A DNA stretch of 64,000 nucleotides from Paraphaeosphaeria minitans (Eukaryota; Ascomycota; Dothideomycetes; Pleosporales; Didymosphaeriaceae). The notes under the pieces are model-generated. The model had not been told where the DNA came from. It worked only from the letters and a program-made list of their open reading frames with translations, and ran no database searches. A program made the position numbers and the translations under genes. Shown piece by piece: positions 10,840 to 20,509 of this stretch (its first letter is position 1; every line of letters begins with the position of its first letter). The stretch covers positions 1,612,001-1,676,000 of the forward strand of contig WJXW01000008.1 of assembly GCA_015832175.1 (NCBI GenBank), written 5' to 3'.

Positions 10840-12627
10840 TCACCTCTGAGGTATGATAGGCAAGCTGACCCAGTTGGTATACCTCTCGCTGAAACTAACA
10901 TGGTTCATGCCTGCAAACTTCTTCTCGCTGCGATCTTCAGGGTGGTTGTGTTGGAAAATACCACTTCCCTGTGTATCGCCACTGCTCACCTCGAACACAA
11001 TTTTACCACCCTTTTCTACGATGACATTGGTTGGCCAGATCTCGACATCCACTGGGTAGATATCGCCCGGTATGACAGGCTGCACATCGGTACTAAAGTA
11101 GTCGCGGTGAGGCAGCCATTCTCGGTGTCGTGGGTGCGATGGGTTCGTCTTGCGCAGGCTGACGCGCAGCCAGCCCTTAGCCAGAGGAATGGGATCACCT
11201 GCTGTTCCTGTGTAGTGTACTTCCTTGTCGGATGGAGAGATGTAGCGCATTGTGAGGAAGAGATCGATGTCTGAAGGCGTGGAGCCGCTGGCATGGGGTG
11301 ACATGGATACGTTGAGGTGTGCCACGATGTGTCCGGTGATCTCGGTCTCTTGTTCGAAGGCTGGCGTGGTGAATTGTAGCAGCTTTGGGTTCTGCAGGGA
11401 ACCGAGAGCCTCGTATGACAGCTTTTTCGGGCGCGTGACAATGGGTTGGACGGGCGTCAGAGACTGCTCTGGTGTGAGGTAGAACTTCGTGTATCGAGTG
11501 CGGGCGATGGGCCACTCGGTCTCTGTCCTGCGTTTGTATACTTTCTCCGCTTTTGCATCGTCGAAGCCAACGTCGCCCTTTCTGAGGACGAGGTCTACCG
11601 CTGGAACCTTGCCTTTGACGCTCCATCCGACACGGTCGTCACCCTTGAGAAAGGCGTCAAGGAAGCTCCTTTGAACCTCGACTTCTTCAGTGTAGTAGAA
11701 AGGTAGATCGTGGCGGCCGGTGATGACGCGTAGGTATTTGAATTCGGAACCCGCTTGAAGATAACCCTCAATGTTACCACGGAGATGTAGAAGGATGCCA
11801 CCCCAGTTGGCCACGGAAAGAAGCGGTACTTGGATGTCGCCCATGTCGTATTCTTTGCTAGCGTAGTACTCATCGTTGCGAAACTTGTTGTTTAAGTTGT
11901 CAATATTCTGGTCCTGCCTGTTCTTCTTAAGCTCCTCGTCTGACACGTCGCCGTCCACGCAATCAGGCCCCCAATTCCGTGCTGCCCGGCCGGGCAGGCC
12001 GTACTGGTTCGAAACGACCTGACGGTTCCACCAGAAGTTGATGAATTTATCTGAGAAGATACCACCATGGCGGCATCGGTCGCGGTAATAGTCGCTCATG
12101 CCCTCCCAGGGTATTATCGCCGCCAACCCCTTGGGCTGACGTGCAGCAACACGCCATTGTGATCCGGCATAGTAGCTGATCCCGAGAAGGCCGACCTTTC
12201 CGGAAGACCATGGCTGCTCGGCAGCCCATTCAACCACGTCGAAGAAGGCTTCGCTCGTGCCCCGTGACATCGTATCGAGGAAGCCAGGCGACTGACCGAG
12301 CCCGCGCTCATCGGCTCGCACAACCGCGTAACCATGTTTGGTCCAGAATCCAGGGTCGGGAGTTTCCCAAGCCGAATGATCGGAGTGGTGCTCGGGGTTC
12401 ACTTCGGAGAATGACTTGCCGTGGAAGTCCTTGTAGTGGATGTCTTTGCCATACGGGCCGTACGTGACAAGAACGGGGAATTTCTCGCCGCTAGTCTTTG
12501 GACGGTAGATGTTGCAACGAATTATCCCATCTGAACTCGTTTTCAAAGGGACAACCGCATTTTCTTCGAAGATATAAGGGAACGACGAGTCGTCCACCTT
12601 GTGTGCGTCTTTAATCTGAGGAGGCAT
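10840..12627 (-). CDS. CocE/NonD family (X-Pro dipeptidyl-peptidase-like) serine hydrolase
   Basis: Single exon, 595 aa from ATG 12627. An in-frame ATG at 12699 would add 24 residues; the first reads as less conserved sequence, so the downstream start is preferred. An alpha/beta-hydrolase core with nucleophile motif GISYYAG (S151) follows ADERGLGQSPG and WAAEQPWSSGKVGLLG. The C-terminal half is the beta-rich jelly-roll found in cocaine esterase and X-prolyl peptidases (fragments such as DIDLFLTMRYISP and HVSFSERYTNWVSLP). These enzymes hydrolyse esters or acyl bonds. It is convergent with the ALDH-like gene and faces away from the promoter of the cupin gene. In this cluster it may release an aromatic acid from an ester; that is inference. 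Confidence 0.88.
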   Translation of the reverse strand: MPPQIKDAHKVDDSSFPYIFEENAVVPLKTSSDGIIRCNIYRPKTSGEKFPVLVTYGPYGKDIHYKDFHGKSFSEVNPEHHSDHSAWETPDPGFWTKHGYAVVRADERGLGQSPGFLDTMSRGTSEAFFDVVEWAAEQPWSSGKVGLLGISYYAGSQWRVAARQPKGLAAIIPWEGMSDYYRDRCRHGGIFSDKFINFWWNRQVVSNQYGLPGRAARNWGPDCVDGDVSDEELKKNRQDQNIDNLNNKFRNDEYYASKEYDMGDIQVPLLSVANWGGILLHLRGNIEGYLQAGSEFKYLRVITGRHDLPFYYTEEVEVQRSFLDAFLKGDDRVGWSVKGKVPAVDLVLRKGDVGFDDAKAEKVYKRRTETEWPIARTRYTKFYLTPEQSLTPVQPIVTRPKKLSYEALGSLQNPKLLQFTTPAFEQETEITGHIVAHLNVSMSPHASGSTPSDIDLFLTMRYISPSDKEVHYTGTAGDPIPLAKGWLRVSLRKTNPSHPRHREWLPHRDYFSTDVQPVIPGDIYPVDVEIWPTNVIVEKGGKIVFEVSSGDTQGSGIFQHNHPEDRSEKKFAGMNHVSFSERYTNWVSLPIIPQR

Positions 12628-12982
12628 GATGAGCGTGGTGCACTTTTGGCTGTAAGGTCTGACGTGCAGATGTAGGGTCTGAGGTATATACAGTGACAAT
12701 GCAGTTGACTAGACTCCACTGTGGAGCAATCGCGACATCGCAGTTTCATCGGCGCCGATTGAAATTTGGCGGGATGGATGATGAGCTCGGGATGTGGAGA
12801 GAAGAGGGGGAGTCTGCGCTACCGTAGGTACCTAAATGACCGTTTTGGTTCGGCCGAGGCATGGACAATGCAGGGACGCGACGTGACGCGGCTGCGCGTA
12901 GGAGAACACAACAGCAGTCTCCGACACGACGAAGACATGGTACCCTGATACGTGGAACTTGCGTAGAATTTGTATATTCTAT

Positions 12983-13546
12983 CTACTCGGACTTTTTGAC
13001 GCCTTCCATATTGGCGAGTTCTTCCTCGAGCGCCTTGCCACCCACCACAACCGGCTCACAAGGTTGCAGCACAAAAGCCAGCCTTGCCCATTCGGTCGGA
13101 TTATTGTTCACCCACGCGTGCATCGTTCCCCTCTGGATCGCCATATCTCCTGGCTTCATTGTCCTGACCTCTCCAGAGTCTAGCAAGAGGTCTACCTCGC
13201 CGATCAATACTATGCCGTAGTCCAGTGATACCGTCCGGTGCATTGGCGATGTGGACTTTGGAGGGCAGTCGACGATGCGAAGCACGGTACCGGTGCTGTT
13301 CACAAGACCCGGTGGGGAATCGAGGAACGATTTGTATGCGTTCAAATCTTTATCCCCGTTGATTTGAACAGGGAACTTCTTTGTGACGTATCCTTGGCGG
13401 AAGACGGCGCCGGGTACAACTTGTGTAGGATTTCGCTCGGGCACCGCGTTGGAGAAAATGGCTTTTCCGGTCGATTCGTCGTGAGCCGTGATGAAGCGAT
13501 TGAGACTTGGGAGAGGACTCTCCTGTGCGATCTCTTTTGTGGACAT
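12983..13546 (-). CDS. Small cupin-domain protein
   Basis: Single exon, 187 aa. One cupin barrel in the C-terminal two-thirds: PMHRTVSLDYGIVLIGE (first motif, His and Glu ligands) and the second motif around GDMAIQRGTMHAWVN (His). The N-terminal segment of about 60 residues is family-specific. Such mould cupins are found next to flavin monooxygenases and FAH-type hydrolases; the role may be a metal-dependent isomerase, dioxygenase or decarboxylase. It is divergent from the fumarylacetoacetase gene with only about 310 bp between starts, which suggests co-regulation. Exact reaction unknown. Confidence 0.85.
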   Translation of the reverse strand: MSTKEIAQESPLPSLNRFITAHDESTGKAIFSNAVPERNPTQVVPGAVFRQGYVTKKFPVQINGDKDLNAYKSFLDSPPGLVNSTGTVLRIVDCPPKSTSPMHRTVSLDYGIVLIGEVDLLLDSGEVRTMKPGDMAIQRGTMHAWVNNNPTEWARLAFVLQPCEPVVVGGKALEEELANMEGVKKSE

Positions 13547-13858
13547 GATGTGATTGTTGGTATATGGAAGGATGGATTCGAGATTGAGTCAAAGACGACG
13601 GTTCAATTGGCAGTTTGAAAATGCGTACCTGCCTAGGATAAATCCTGAAAGACCGAATGCTACGTTCGATATGCCGACTGAGATGTTGCGCGATTGTTCC
13701 GGGGCCCACAGGATCCCGAGGTGGAGAGCGAACCCCGAACCACCCAAGAGATGCATGCACAAGAACGGTAGGAAAGAAGTTCCCGCAGATCTTCTGTCAA
13801 CAAAACTCCAGTCCTAAATAATATCAGCGAAAGCGATTTCAATTTGTAAAACGCAAAC
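13547..13858. promoter_or_regulatory. Bidirectional promoter between cupin and fumarylacetoacetase
   Basis: About 310 bp separate the two divergent start codons. Both genes belong to the presumed aromatic pathway. No binding site could be named with confidence. Confidence 0.55.
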
Positions 13859-15073
13859 ATGGCTGGGACATACACCTCTCATTTTGGGATCAACAACATT
13901 CCCTACGGAATCGCACGTTCTTCTAAAAGATCAGCACCTCAAGCTGTTACGCGAATTGGCGACGAGGTCATATTCTTGGCAGAACTTTCGAAACAGGCAC
14001 CTCTTGCTGAAATATCAGCAAATTTGTCATCTATATTCGCCGAGAAGACACTCAACACCTTCGCCGCACAACCCAAGAACGTTCACGTCCAGACCCGAGC
14101 GGCAATACAAGAAGCATACAAGAACAGTCTACATAAGGAGTACTCGGAAGATATCAAAGACGTAGAATTACTTCTACCAGTCCAAGTGGGAGACTTTACC
14201 GATTTCTCTGTGTCACGCGATCATGTTACGAATGCGCCAAAGGCACTTTTCGGAAAGCCTCAACTGCCACATACCTTCCACAATTTCCCCCTAGGCTACG
14301 CTGGCCGTTGTTCGTCGATCTACGTTTCTCCGACTCCCGTCACCAGGCCGATAGGTCAATTCCTGGAGAACGGCAAGGCTACATTTGGCGCATCGAGAGC
14401 ACTAGACTATGAGCTTGAGGTCGGCGCCATTGTAGGTCGACCGCTGGCAGGCGATGCCGACATATATGCAAAAGACATGGATGAACACATCTTTGGCCTG
14501 GTTCTTGTAAATGATTGGAGCTCGCGCGACATTCAGGGTTGTGAAATGAGAGACCCTCTTGGACCTTTCAAAGGAAAGAACTTTGGAACGTCGGTGTCTC
14601 CTTGGGTGGTTACTCTGGAAGCCCTCAAGGTGTTTGAAGCTCCTGCACCTGCTCATGAGGAGCCTGTTGTTACTTTTCTGGACGACCCGAATAGCACATC
14701 TTACAACCTTACTATCGAGGCAGAGATCGTTAGGAAGGGATCGACGACGACAGTCTGTAAAGTTGCATTTGCGCAAACCATGTACTGGACATTCAGACAA
14801 ATGCTTGCACATAACGCAATTGGTGGATGTCCATTGAACACTGGGGATCTGTTGGCTTCTGGAACGGTATCGGGACCGTCCGAATCGGAATTGGCCTGCT
14901 TGATGGAGCTGACAATGAATGGAAAAGAGCCCAAAAAGCTAAGTGACGGGTCAGACTTGAGGTATTTAGAGGACGGCGATACTGTGCGATTCACTGCCGT
15001 TGCTGGCGACTCAAGTGCTGGCGTTGGCTTTGGTGAGTGCATAGGCACGGTCAAACCTGCTAGACTTTTTTAG
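13859..15073 (+). CDS. Fumarylacetoacetase (FAH family)
   Basis: Single exon, 404 aa, close to the usual 420 of eukaryotic fumarylacetoacetases. It has the small N-terminal SH3-like domain (starts MAGTYTSHFGINNIPYG) and the FAH C-terminal domain. Visible marks are DFTDFSVSRDHVTNA, the metal-binding Glu region ALDYELEVGAIVG, VLVNDWSSRDIQ, and GPFKGKNFGTSVSPWVV. It hydrolyses fumarylacetoacetate to fumarate and acetoacetate in tyrosine and phenylalanine catabolism, or a related diketo acid. No homogentisate dioxygenase or maleylacetoacetate isomerase is nearby, so this copy probably serves a different ring-cleavage product. It shares a short divergent promoter with the cupin gene. Confidence 0.93.
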   Translation: MAGTYTSHFGINNIPYGIARSSKRSAPQAVTRIGDEVIFLAELSKQAPLAEISANLSSIFAEKTLNTFAAQPKNVHVQTRAAIQEAYKNSLHKEYSEDIKDVELLLPVQVGDFTDFSVSRDHVTNAPKALFGKPQLPHTFHNFPLGYAGRCSSIYVSPTPVTRPIGQFLENGKATFGASRALDYELEVGAIVGRPLAGDADIYAKDMDEHIFGLVLVNDWSSRDIQGCEMRDPLGPFKGKNFGTSVSPWVVTLEALKVFEAPAPAHEEPVVTFLDDPNSTSYNLTIEAEIVRKGSTTTVCKVAFAQTMYWTFRQMLAHNAIGGCPLNTGDLLASGTVSGPSESELACLMELTMNGKEPKKLSDGSDLRYLEDGDTVRFTAVAGDSSAGVGFGECIGTVKPARLF

Positions 15074-15497
15074 AGCAGTGTAAACTTTGCACAAAATCAT
15101 TCAACATCTACCAGAGGAATTTGTGAATCGACACCTGACTCTGGACGCGCGTAACCGAGAGATGCGCAATGCCTAAATCCCATTCATCAAGACAACCGCC
15201 GCCGCTGAACTACGACATCTTCTGCTCTACCAGATAATTCGCACTGCTCAGCATCTTTGTCAATGATGCGTCCCGCCATATGAGCCCAAGAAGCATAAGC
15301 CGTGTATTGGTGGCATCCTTAGTAACCGAACCGAGGTCAGGTGCTAGGGACCCAGACTCCCGCTCCTCCACATTCCGGTTTCCCCACACGCGAACCCCGT
15401 GGGGGTGTGTCAGTGCGTAACGACCGTGACACGAGAAATTCTCCTATACATTTCTCCATCCTTTCCATCCACAGACGTTCCATGTCAGTCGATCATC
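15074..15497. promoter_or_regulatory. Intergenic region upstream of the transporter
   Basis: About 420 bp between tandem genes. Contains a CCCCGTGGGGG-type GC-rich spot near 15395 and a pyrimidine-rich leader; no gene seen. Confidence 0.35.
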
Positions 15498-17275
15498 ATG
15501 TCAGGCTTCAAACATGCATTTAGTCTCTCCAAGGCAGAGGTTCGCAATTCGACACCACCGGGTACTACAACTCTTATCGGTATATATACCCCTGCAATCA
15601 ACATCAGCTCATACTCACTCCTTTTTGCAGAGCATCTCGAATGGACCGCATCGAATCAGATCCACGATGAGGTTCGCCTTGTACCCCAACCCACGGCAGA
15701 TCCAGCCGACCCCTTGAACTTCTCACGATTGCGCAAGATGGGGATACTTTTCAGCATGTGCCTCGTTCCATTCGTGGTGAACTTCACGAGTGCCTCGATT
15801 TCGAGTGCGCTTCCAGTGTATGCTGCCACTCCCATTTTTGGGCTTCCGCCTAGGCCGTTTTCCGAATTGACGCATTTGATTGCTGTGGGTCCTTCCAAGC
15901 TCTATTTCTGATGGGGCTGAACCTAATGAAGTGAAAAGGTCAACATACTCATGCTAGGGGCATCCAACCTGCTTTGGGTACCGCTGTCATACATCATCGG
16001 AAGGCGGCCGGTCATGCTGCTCAGCTTACTGCTGTTGACATTATCCTCAATGTGGGCTGGTCTCACGACTAGTTTTGACAGCTTGCTGGCAGCGAGAGTC
16101 TTCATGGGCATTGGTGGAGGTCCTGCAGATGCAGTTTCACCCGACGTTGTCGGAGAGATCTTCTTTGTGCATCAGCGTGGTAGAGTTCTGGTGAGTTAGC
16201 ACTCTGCGGCCCATACATCCAAACAAGAGTTCATGTTCCTGACTTTGAGAAGGCATTTTACACCGTGTTCTTGGCTTCGGGTTCCTTTGTTGGGCCTATG
16301 GCTGGTGGTTACATCGCCTCACACAACGGCCTGGCTTGGATACACTGGACGAATGTCATACTCTCAGCCATCGCTTTTGTCGTATGCTTCTTCCTGCAGC
16401 CTGAGACTTTATACGAGCGCCCGATGTCTTCCGTATTGGCAAGCGCTGATACCGCCGACAAGTCCGTCACGGTGACTAAAGAAAACATTGGCGCAACGAC
16501 CACACCGACTGCGAATGATCCGTCTTCGTATGCCCCATATACCTTCGTCAGGTCTCTCAAGCTCTTCACTTGGCATGGCGGCGTGGGCCGAAAGTTTCTC
16601 GCTCCATACCTTACGCTTCGTCTTCCAGGCGTTTGGCTAGTGTCGTTATGGTATGCTGGTCTCGTTGGTGCCATCGTGACGATCAGTACTGTGGGCGCAC
16701 AAATCGTTTCGTCTCCGCCATACTTATGGGGAGCGAACGCAGGTCTGATTAACGCTGGTGCGCTTGTCGGCTCTGTTCTCGGTGCCATTTACACCTACTT
16801 CGTCGCCGACTTCACCACAAAACGACTCGCGAAAAAGGACATCCATGGATATAGCGAACCTGAGTCTCGTATCGTTACTGCTATTCCTGCTCTGTTTATC
16901 TCGACAGCTGGTACCATCATACTCGGCCTTGTTGCTCAGAACCCTTCACCCAAAGGATGGGTGGGACTGCAGGTCGCCTTTGGCATGGTTGCCTTTGGAT
17001 TGATGCAAGCACCTAGTGTCGGGTTCAACTACATTATCGAATCCTACCCTATGATCGCTGGAGACTGCTTCGTGGCGATCACCTGCTCGAGGGCCGTCAT
17101 CGCTTTCGCGTGGACGTTCTTCGTGGGTACTTGGACACACAATGCGGGTTACGCACAGCCTTTCGGTATCTTTGGAATGTTGCTGGGAATATTCGGATTG
17201 TTAAGTGTGCCATACTCGATCTGGGGAAAGAGGTTTAGGATCGCCACGGCTCCCTGGGTCGAGAATCTTCTTTGA
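15498..17275 (+). CDS. Major facilitator superfamily transporter
   Basis: Proposed exons: 15498-15579, 15631-15884, 15939-16190, 16253-17275 (536 aa). Intron 1 (51 nt) is a multiple of three and open, so it could be read through. Splicing gives a continuous LVPQPTADPADPLNFS leader typical of fungal drug:H+ antiporter-1-like permeases, preceded by a good polypyrimidine tract. About 12 membrane segments are visible in two halves: the first loop has the GRRPVML signature, the central hydrophilic loop covers about 16410-16560, and the second half runs from LTLRLPGVW. It is an inner- or plasma-membrane carrier. At the end of the catabolic cluster, uptake of the aromatic substrate or export of an intermediate are both possible. 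Confidence 0.9.
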
Positions 17276-17550
17276 TTTTAGTTCTTTGCGTCCTTGGTCG
17301 TAGTAGTTGTGCATGTCTAATCCAATGAGTAATTCAATATCACACATGAAGTCACAGTTCGAGAATTTTGCGGAACATGGCAATTCAGACCATGATACAT
17401 TTACATCTTGTCCAAGAACATGACGCATGAAGGGTATCTCAAACAAACCCGAACTCCACAGAATGCCCTATTTTGATGAGTTATAACTCCACCCGCTTTT
17501 AAATTGAATAATCTCTTGAGGATACGAATAATCGCAATCCAATATCCTGT
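17276..17550. other. Convergent 3' intergenic region
   Basis: AT-rich spacer between the transporter and the decayed gene to its right; likely 3' processing signals of both. Confidence 0.3.
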
Positions 17551-19173
17551 CTACACCCAGAAGACATCGATGATCTCTTTAGGCAGAGCATCCGTCATGG
17601 CCTCGCCACCCTTATAGAGCTCGAGTGGACCAGTCCGATGAGCTTTCCGCAACAGCACTTTGCCACCCTTGACTTTGCTCACCGCTTCCACCAGCCCCTT
17701 CAGTAGGCCCACGAACTTTTGGAGGCCAGCCTGGTTGCTATCCTCCCATTGGGAGCAGTCTCGCCGGATGTCTTTAACATTAGCGCTGTAGAACATAGCA
17801 TAGCCTCCGGCTTCTGCTTCCTCCTTGTCCAACCTCAACTTCTCGGCTGCCTCTCTTCTCTCGTCGCTGGTCAGTCTAACACTCTGGTCGGTCTCTCCAG
17901 ACTTGCGGTCGCCAATGATGATGGTATCGTACTGGCTTGCCCATAGTTGGGACCCACACTTCTTCACCATATGTTCAGTCCCGGTGTTGGTTGTCTTCAA
18001 CTCAGTGACCAGGGACTGCGGAATATACCGACCACCCGCAACTATCGAGGTAGCGCGTGTGTGCGGTATTCCCAGATGCTGCGAGGAAGCATCGATGGTC
18101 CTTTTCCCTCGGAAAGTCGTGTCTTCCGATTCTTTAACAGGAGCCTCCACTTCATTAAGAAATGCATCGGTCTCCAGGCGAACGACCAGATTTAAGGGGC
18201 CCAGCTTATAGCGTAGGACACGATGATAGCCATCCGCACCAGTATCTTCTGTTGGCTCGGTCGACTCGGTGAATTGGTCTTCAAAGTTCCGGCCATATGA
18301 GTTCTTTGCAGCGTTGACTCTACCGGCGCCTTTGCCTTGGATGAACAAGGTCTTTCCAGCCATCTTAAGATCAAGATCGAACGTCTGCCTGTCCTTCGCC
18401 TCTGCAACCTGGAGAAGGAGTAGCAGGGTGGACCTACGAACGATGACATCGATATCATGAAACTGGACGTTGGGATTCATGACCGATACAGCTTGAAACA
18501 AAGGCTCAAACTGGAAGTCGAAGACACGGGAGATGTGCTGATCTTTCCAAGCCTGGTCTGCGTCTTGGTCAATTTTGCAAGGCAGAGCTGGCTTGTTGAA
18601 GCGGCGAGCGTATCCTGGAACGTAGATGGTAGGCGTGCGATCTTTCAGTGGTGTGTTTTTCCACTCGTAGGTGCACAAGTCTTCGAAGTCGTGACCACTA
18701 CGAACTTCTTCAGCACATGGCTTGATATTCTTTGGCTCGATCTTCGTCACTAATTCGCCAGCGCTATTGAATCGCCGGTTGCGATCTTTTTACCAGTTCT
18801 TCAGTTCCTTTTCAACCCTTGCACTAGCCTAAGTAGACCAAATGCGGATGTCCTTGAATATGCGCTCGAAGTGTGAGATAGTACCAGCAGCACCGTAAAG
18901 AGCCAGGAGCCATCCACATGTAGGGAGCTTCTTTGGTTCCATAAGCAAGTTAAGGAACCAGGAAATCGAGTCTCCTGTTCTGAGAACTCGGCTCATCAGT
19001 GGGGCGACTGCGTTGATGATTGGCGATGCAGTTGTATGGGTCGTAAATACACTGGTCGAGTGGTTCCTGGTATCATTTCAGTGACTCGACGCCATCTCAG
19101 CGCTCAGCGCATAGATGATCTGTGGTGCTGTCGCAGCCTCGGGGGCTGAGTTGTTAGGTTTTGGTGCCGACAT
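17551..19173 (-). pseudogene. Decayed gene: fungal unknown protein of the type labelled 'geranylgeranyl pyrophosphate synthetase-like'
   Basis: From ATG 19173 one reading frame runs for 541 codons to the stop at 17551. It is broken by three nonsense codons: TGA at 19080-19078, TAG at 18831-18829 and TAA at 18792-18790. Sequence on both sides of each stop keeps coding character in the same frame. Each stop could come from CGA, CAG or CAA by a single C-to-T change. The intact last part (from about 18789) is 410 codons and has no ATG near its start. Its C-terminal region (YIPQSLVTELKT, KKCGSQLWASQYD, CSQWEDSNQAGLQK) resembles a family of fungal proteins commonly mislabelled geranylgeranyl pyrophosphate synthetase; no prenyltransferase DDxxD motif is seen. 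Introns could remove some stops, but tested donor and acceptor pairs did not keep frame. Confidence 0.65.
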
Positions 19174-20509
19174 GCTTGCTCGGTGGTGATAGGACGCTTG
19201 TTGTTGCGGTCGGTGGTTGTAGACGTCGCAAGTCTAGCCAAGCTGCTGCATGAGGATTGAGGGGGCGTCAGGATAGCTTGAGGCGGTCACTTGTGTCATA
19301 GCAGGCGTCCTTTTAAAGGGAACAGGCAGAAACTGCCGGGGCGCTAGCGCAACTAGGATCCTGGGTGAATGGACCATAGACCCCTTCACCCAAGGTTGAG
19401 CAAGAGCCTCAAGGATGCGGTCACCGCTCATTCTGGATTTGATGTGGTGAATAATTATATACTAGCATCGGCAGTTGACATATGGGCTATAGTTACGCCT
19501 CATGCCGTTCCATTCTCCGGACCGCTTTCTTATATATATACACATTATGCTTTAGTTTTGACAAACAACGATCGTTCGAATGTGGCGCTCGATTTGTGGA
19601 ATTGTATACGCCGCAACCATTTGTGCCATCAAAACCCTTTGTGCGCCAACCACGCACGAGTCACATCTCAACAAACACCGTTCTACTTGATCCAGAACCA
19701 AACTCCCAGAGGAGTGATATCTTGAGTATTGCGTGGGACCAGTTAGTCGCATAACAAAATCAACCTCTCGTGTTTCTCTTGGCGTGCCGTGCTGCTCCAG
19801 ACAATGCGAACTACCCTGACGATACTCAGGGCAAGTTACGAAGCCAAGATATCAGACACAAGCGAACAGATCCCGCCTTACTAAGCAGCCCGTAGAAAAC
19901 CAAAGGGTCGCATTCATGGCGTTGTTTTCCCTGAGCCCAAAATCTTGTAATTTGACTCCACCCCAAGTGTTCTTAGTGAATTCATTCACTTACGACCACG
20001 CCACCTAAATCGTGGCATTGCTATATGCCGAGAAAATTCGATCCTGAACACAAAGTTCTGCACCTTGTCGTTGACGCCATGTCTTGAAACGGTTGAGGGA
20101 ACAACACCTGTACCATGGTTCGTCACGCCCCACCGACCACATGGTGCCGTACTTCATCATTAACAGGACTACGGACGACCATCAACACCACTTGCCCACA
20201 GTTCCGGAAGTGCAAGTATTATTAGGGACGAATCGCGACGAGATAAACGGCACGGATGATCTCGTTCCCAGAAGACAAAGTATTATACGTTGAGGTGTGA
20301 CGGAAAATCATGATTAGACGATACTGTTACTCTATTACAAGATCTGGATATTCAAAAGTCGGGTGTACCTGATTGGCCGCCTACCTCCCTGAACTGTGGT
20401 GACGCTATGAGGTTGAGGCGAGCATCGTTGCGTTGGAGGTAGAGTTGAGCTCCTGCACAATAGCTTTTTCGTCGAAATTACCGCCGGGTAAGTACGGGAT
20501 TGGAAATCA
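19174..20509. other. Long intergenic stretch without recognisable genes
   Basis: About 1.3 kb. Contains a TATATATATACACATTA-like AT run near 19530 that could be a core promoter, and scattered short frames without coding character. No repeat ends or transposase remnants recognised. Confidence 0.4.

Noticed and set aside
17551..18750. Reading the downstream 399 codons as an intact gene starting at GTG 18750
   Set aside because: No ATG near that point; coding sequence clearly continues upstream in the same frame across nonsense codons, so a pseudogene is the better call.
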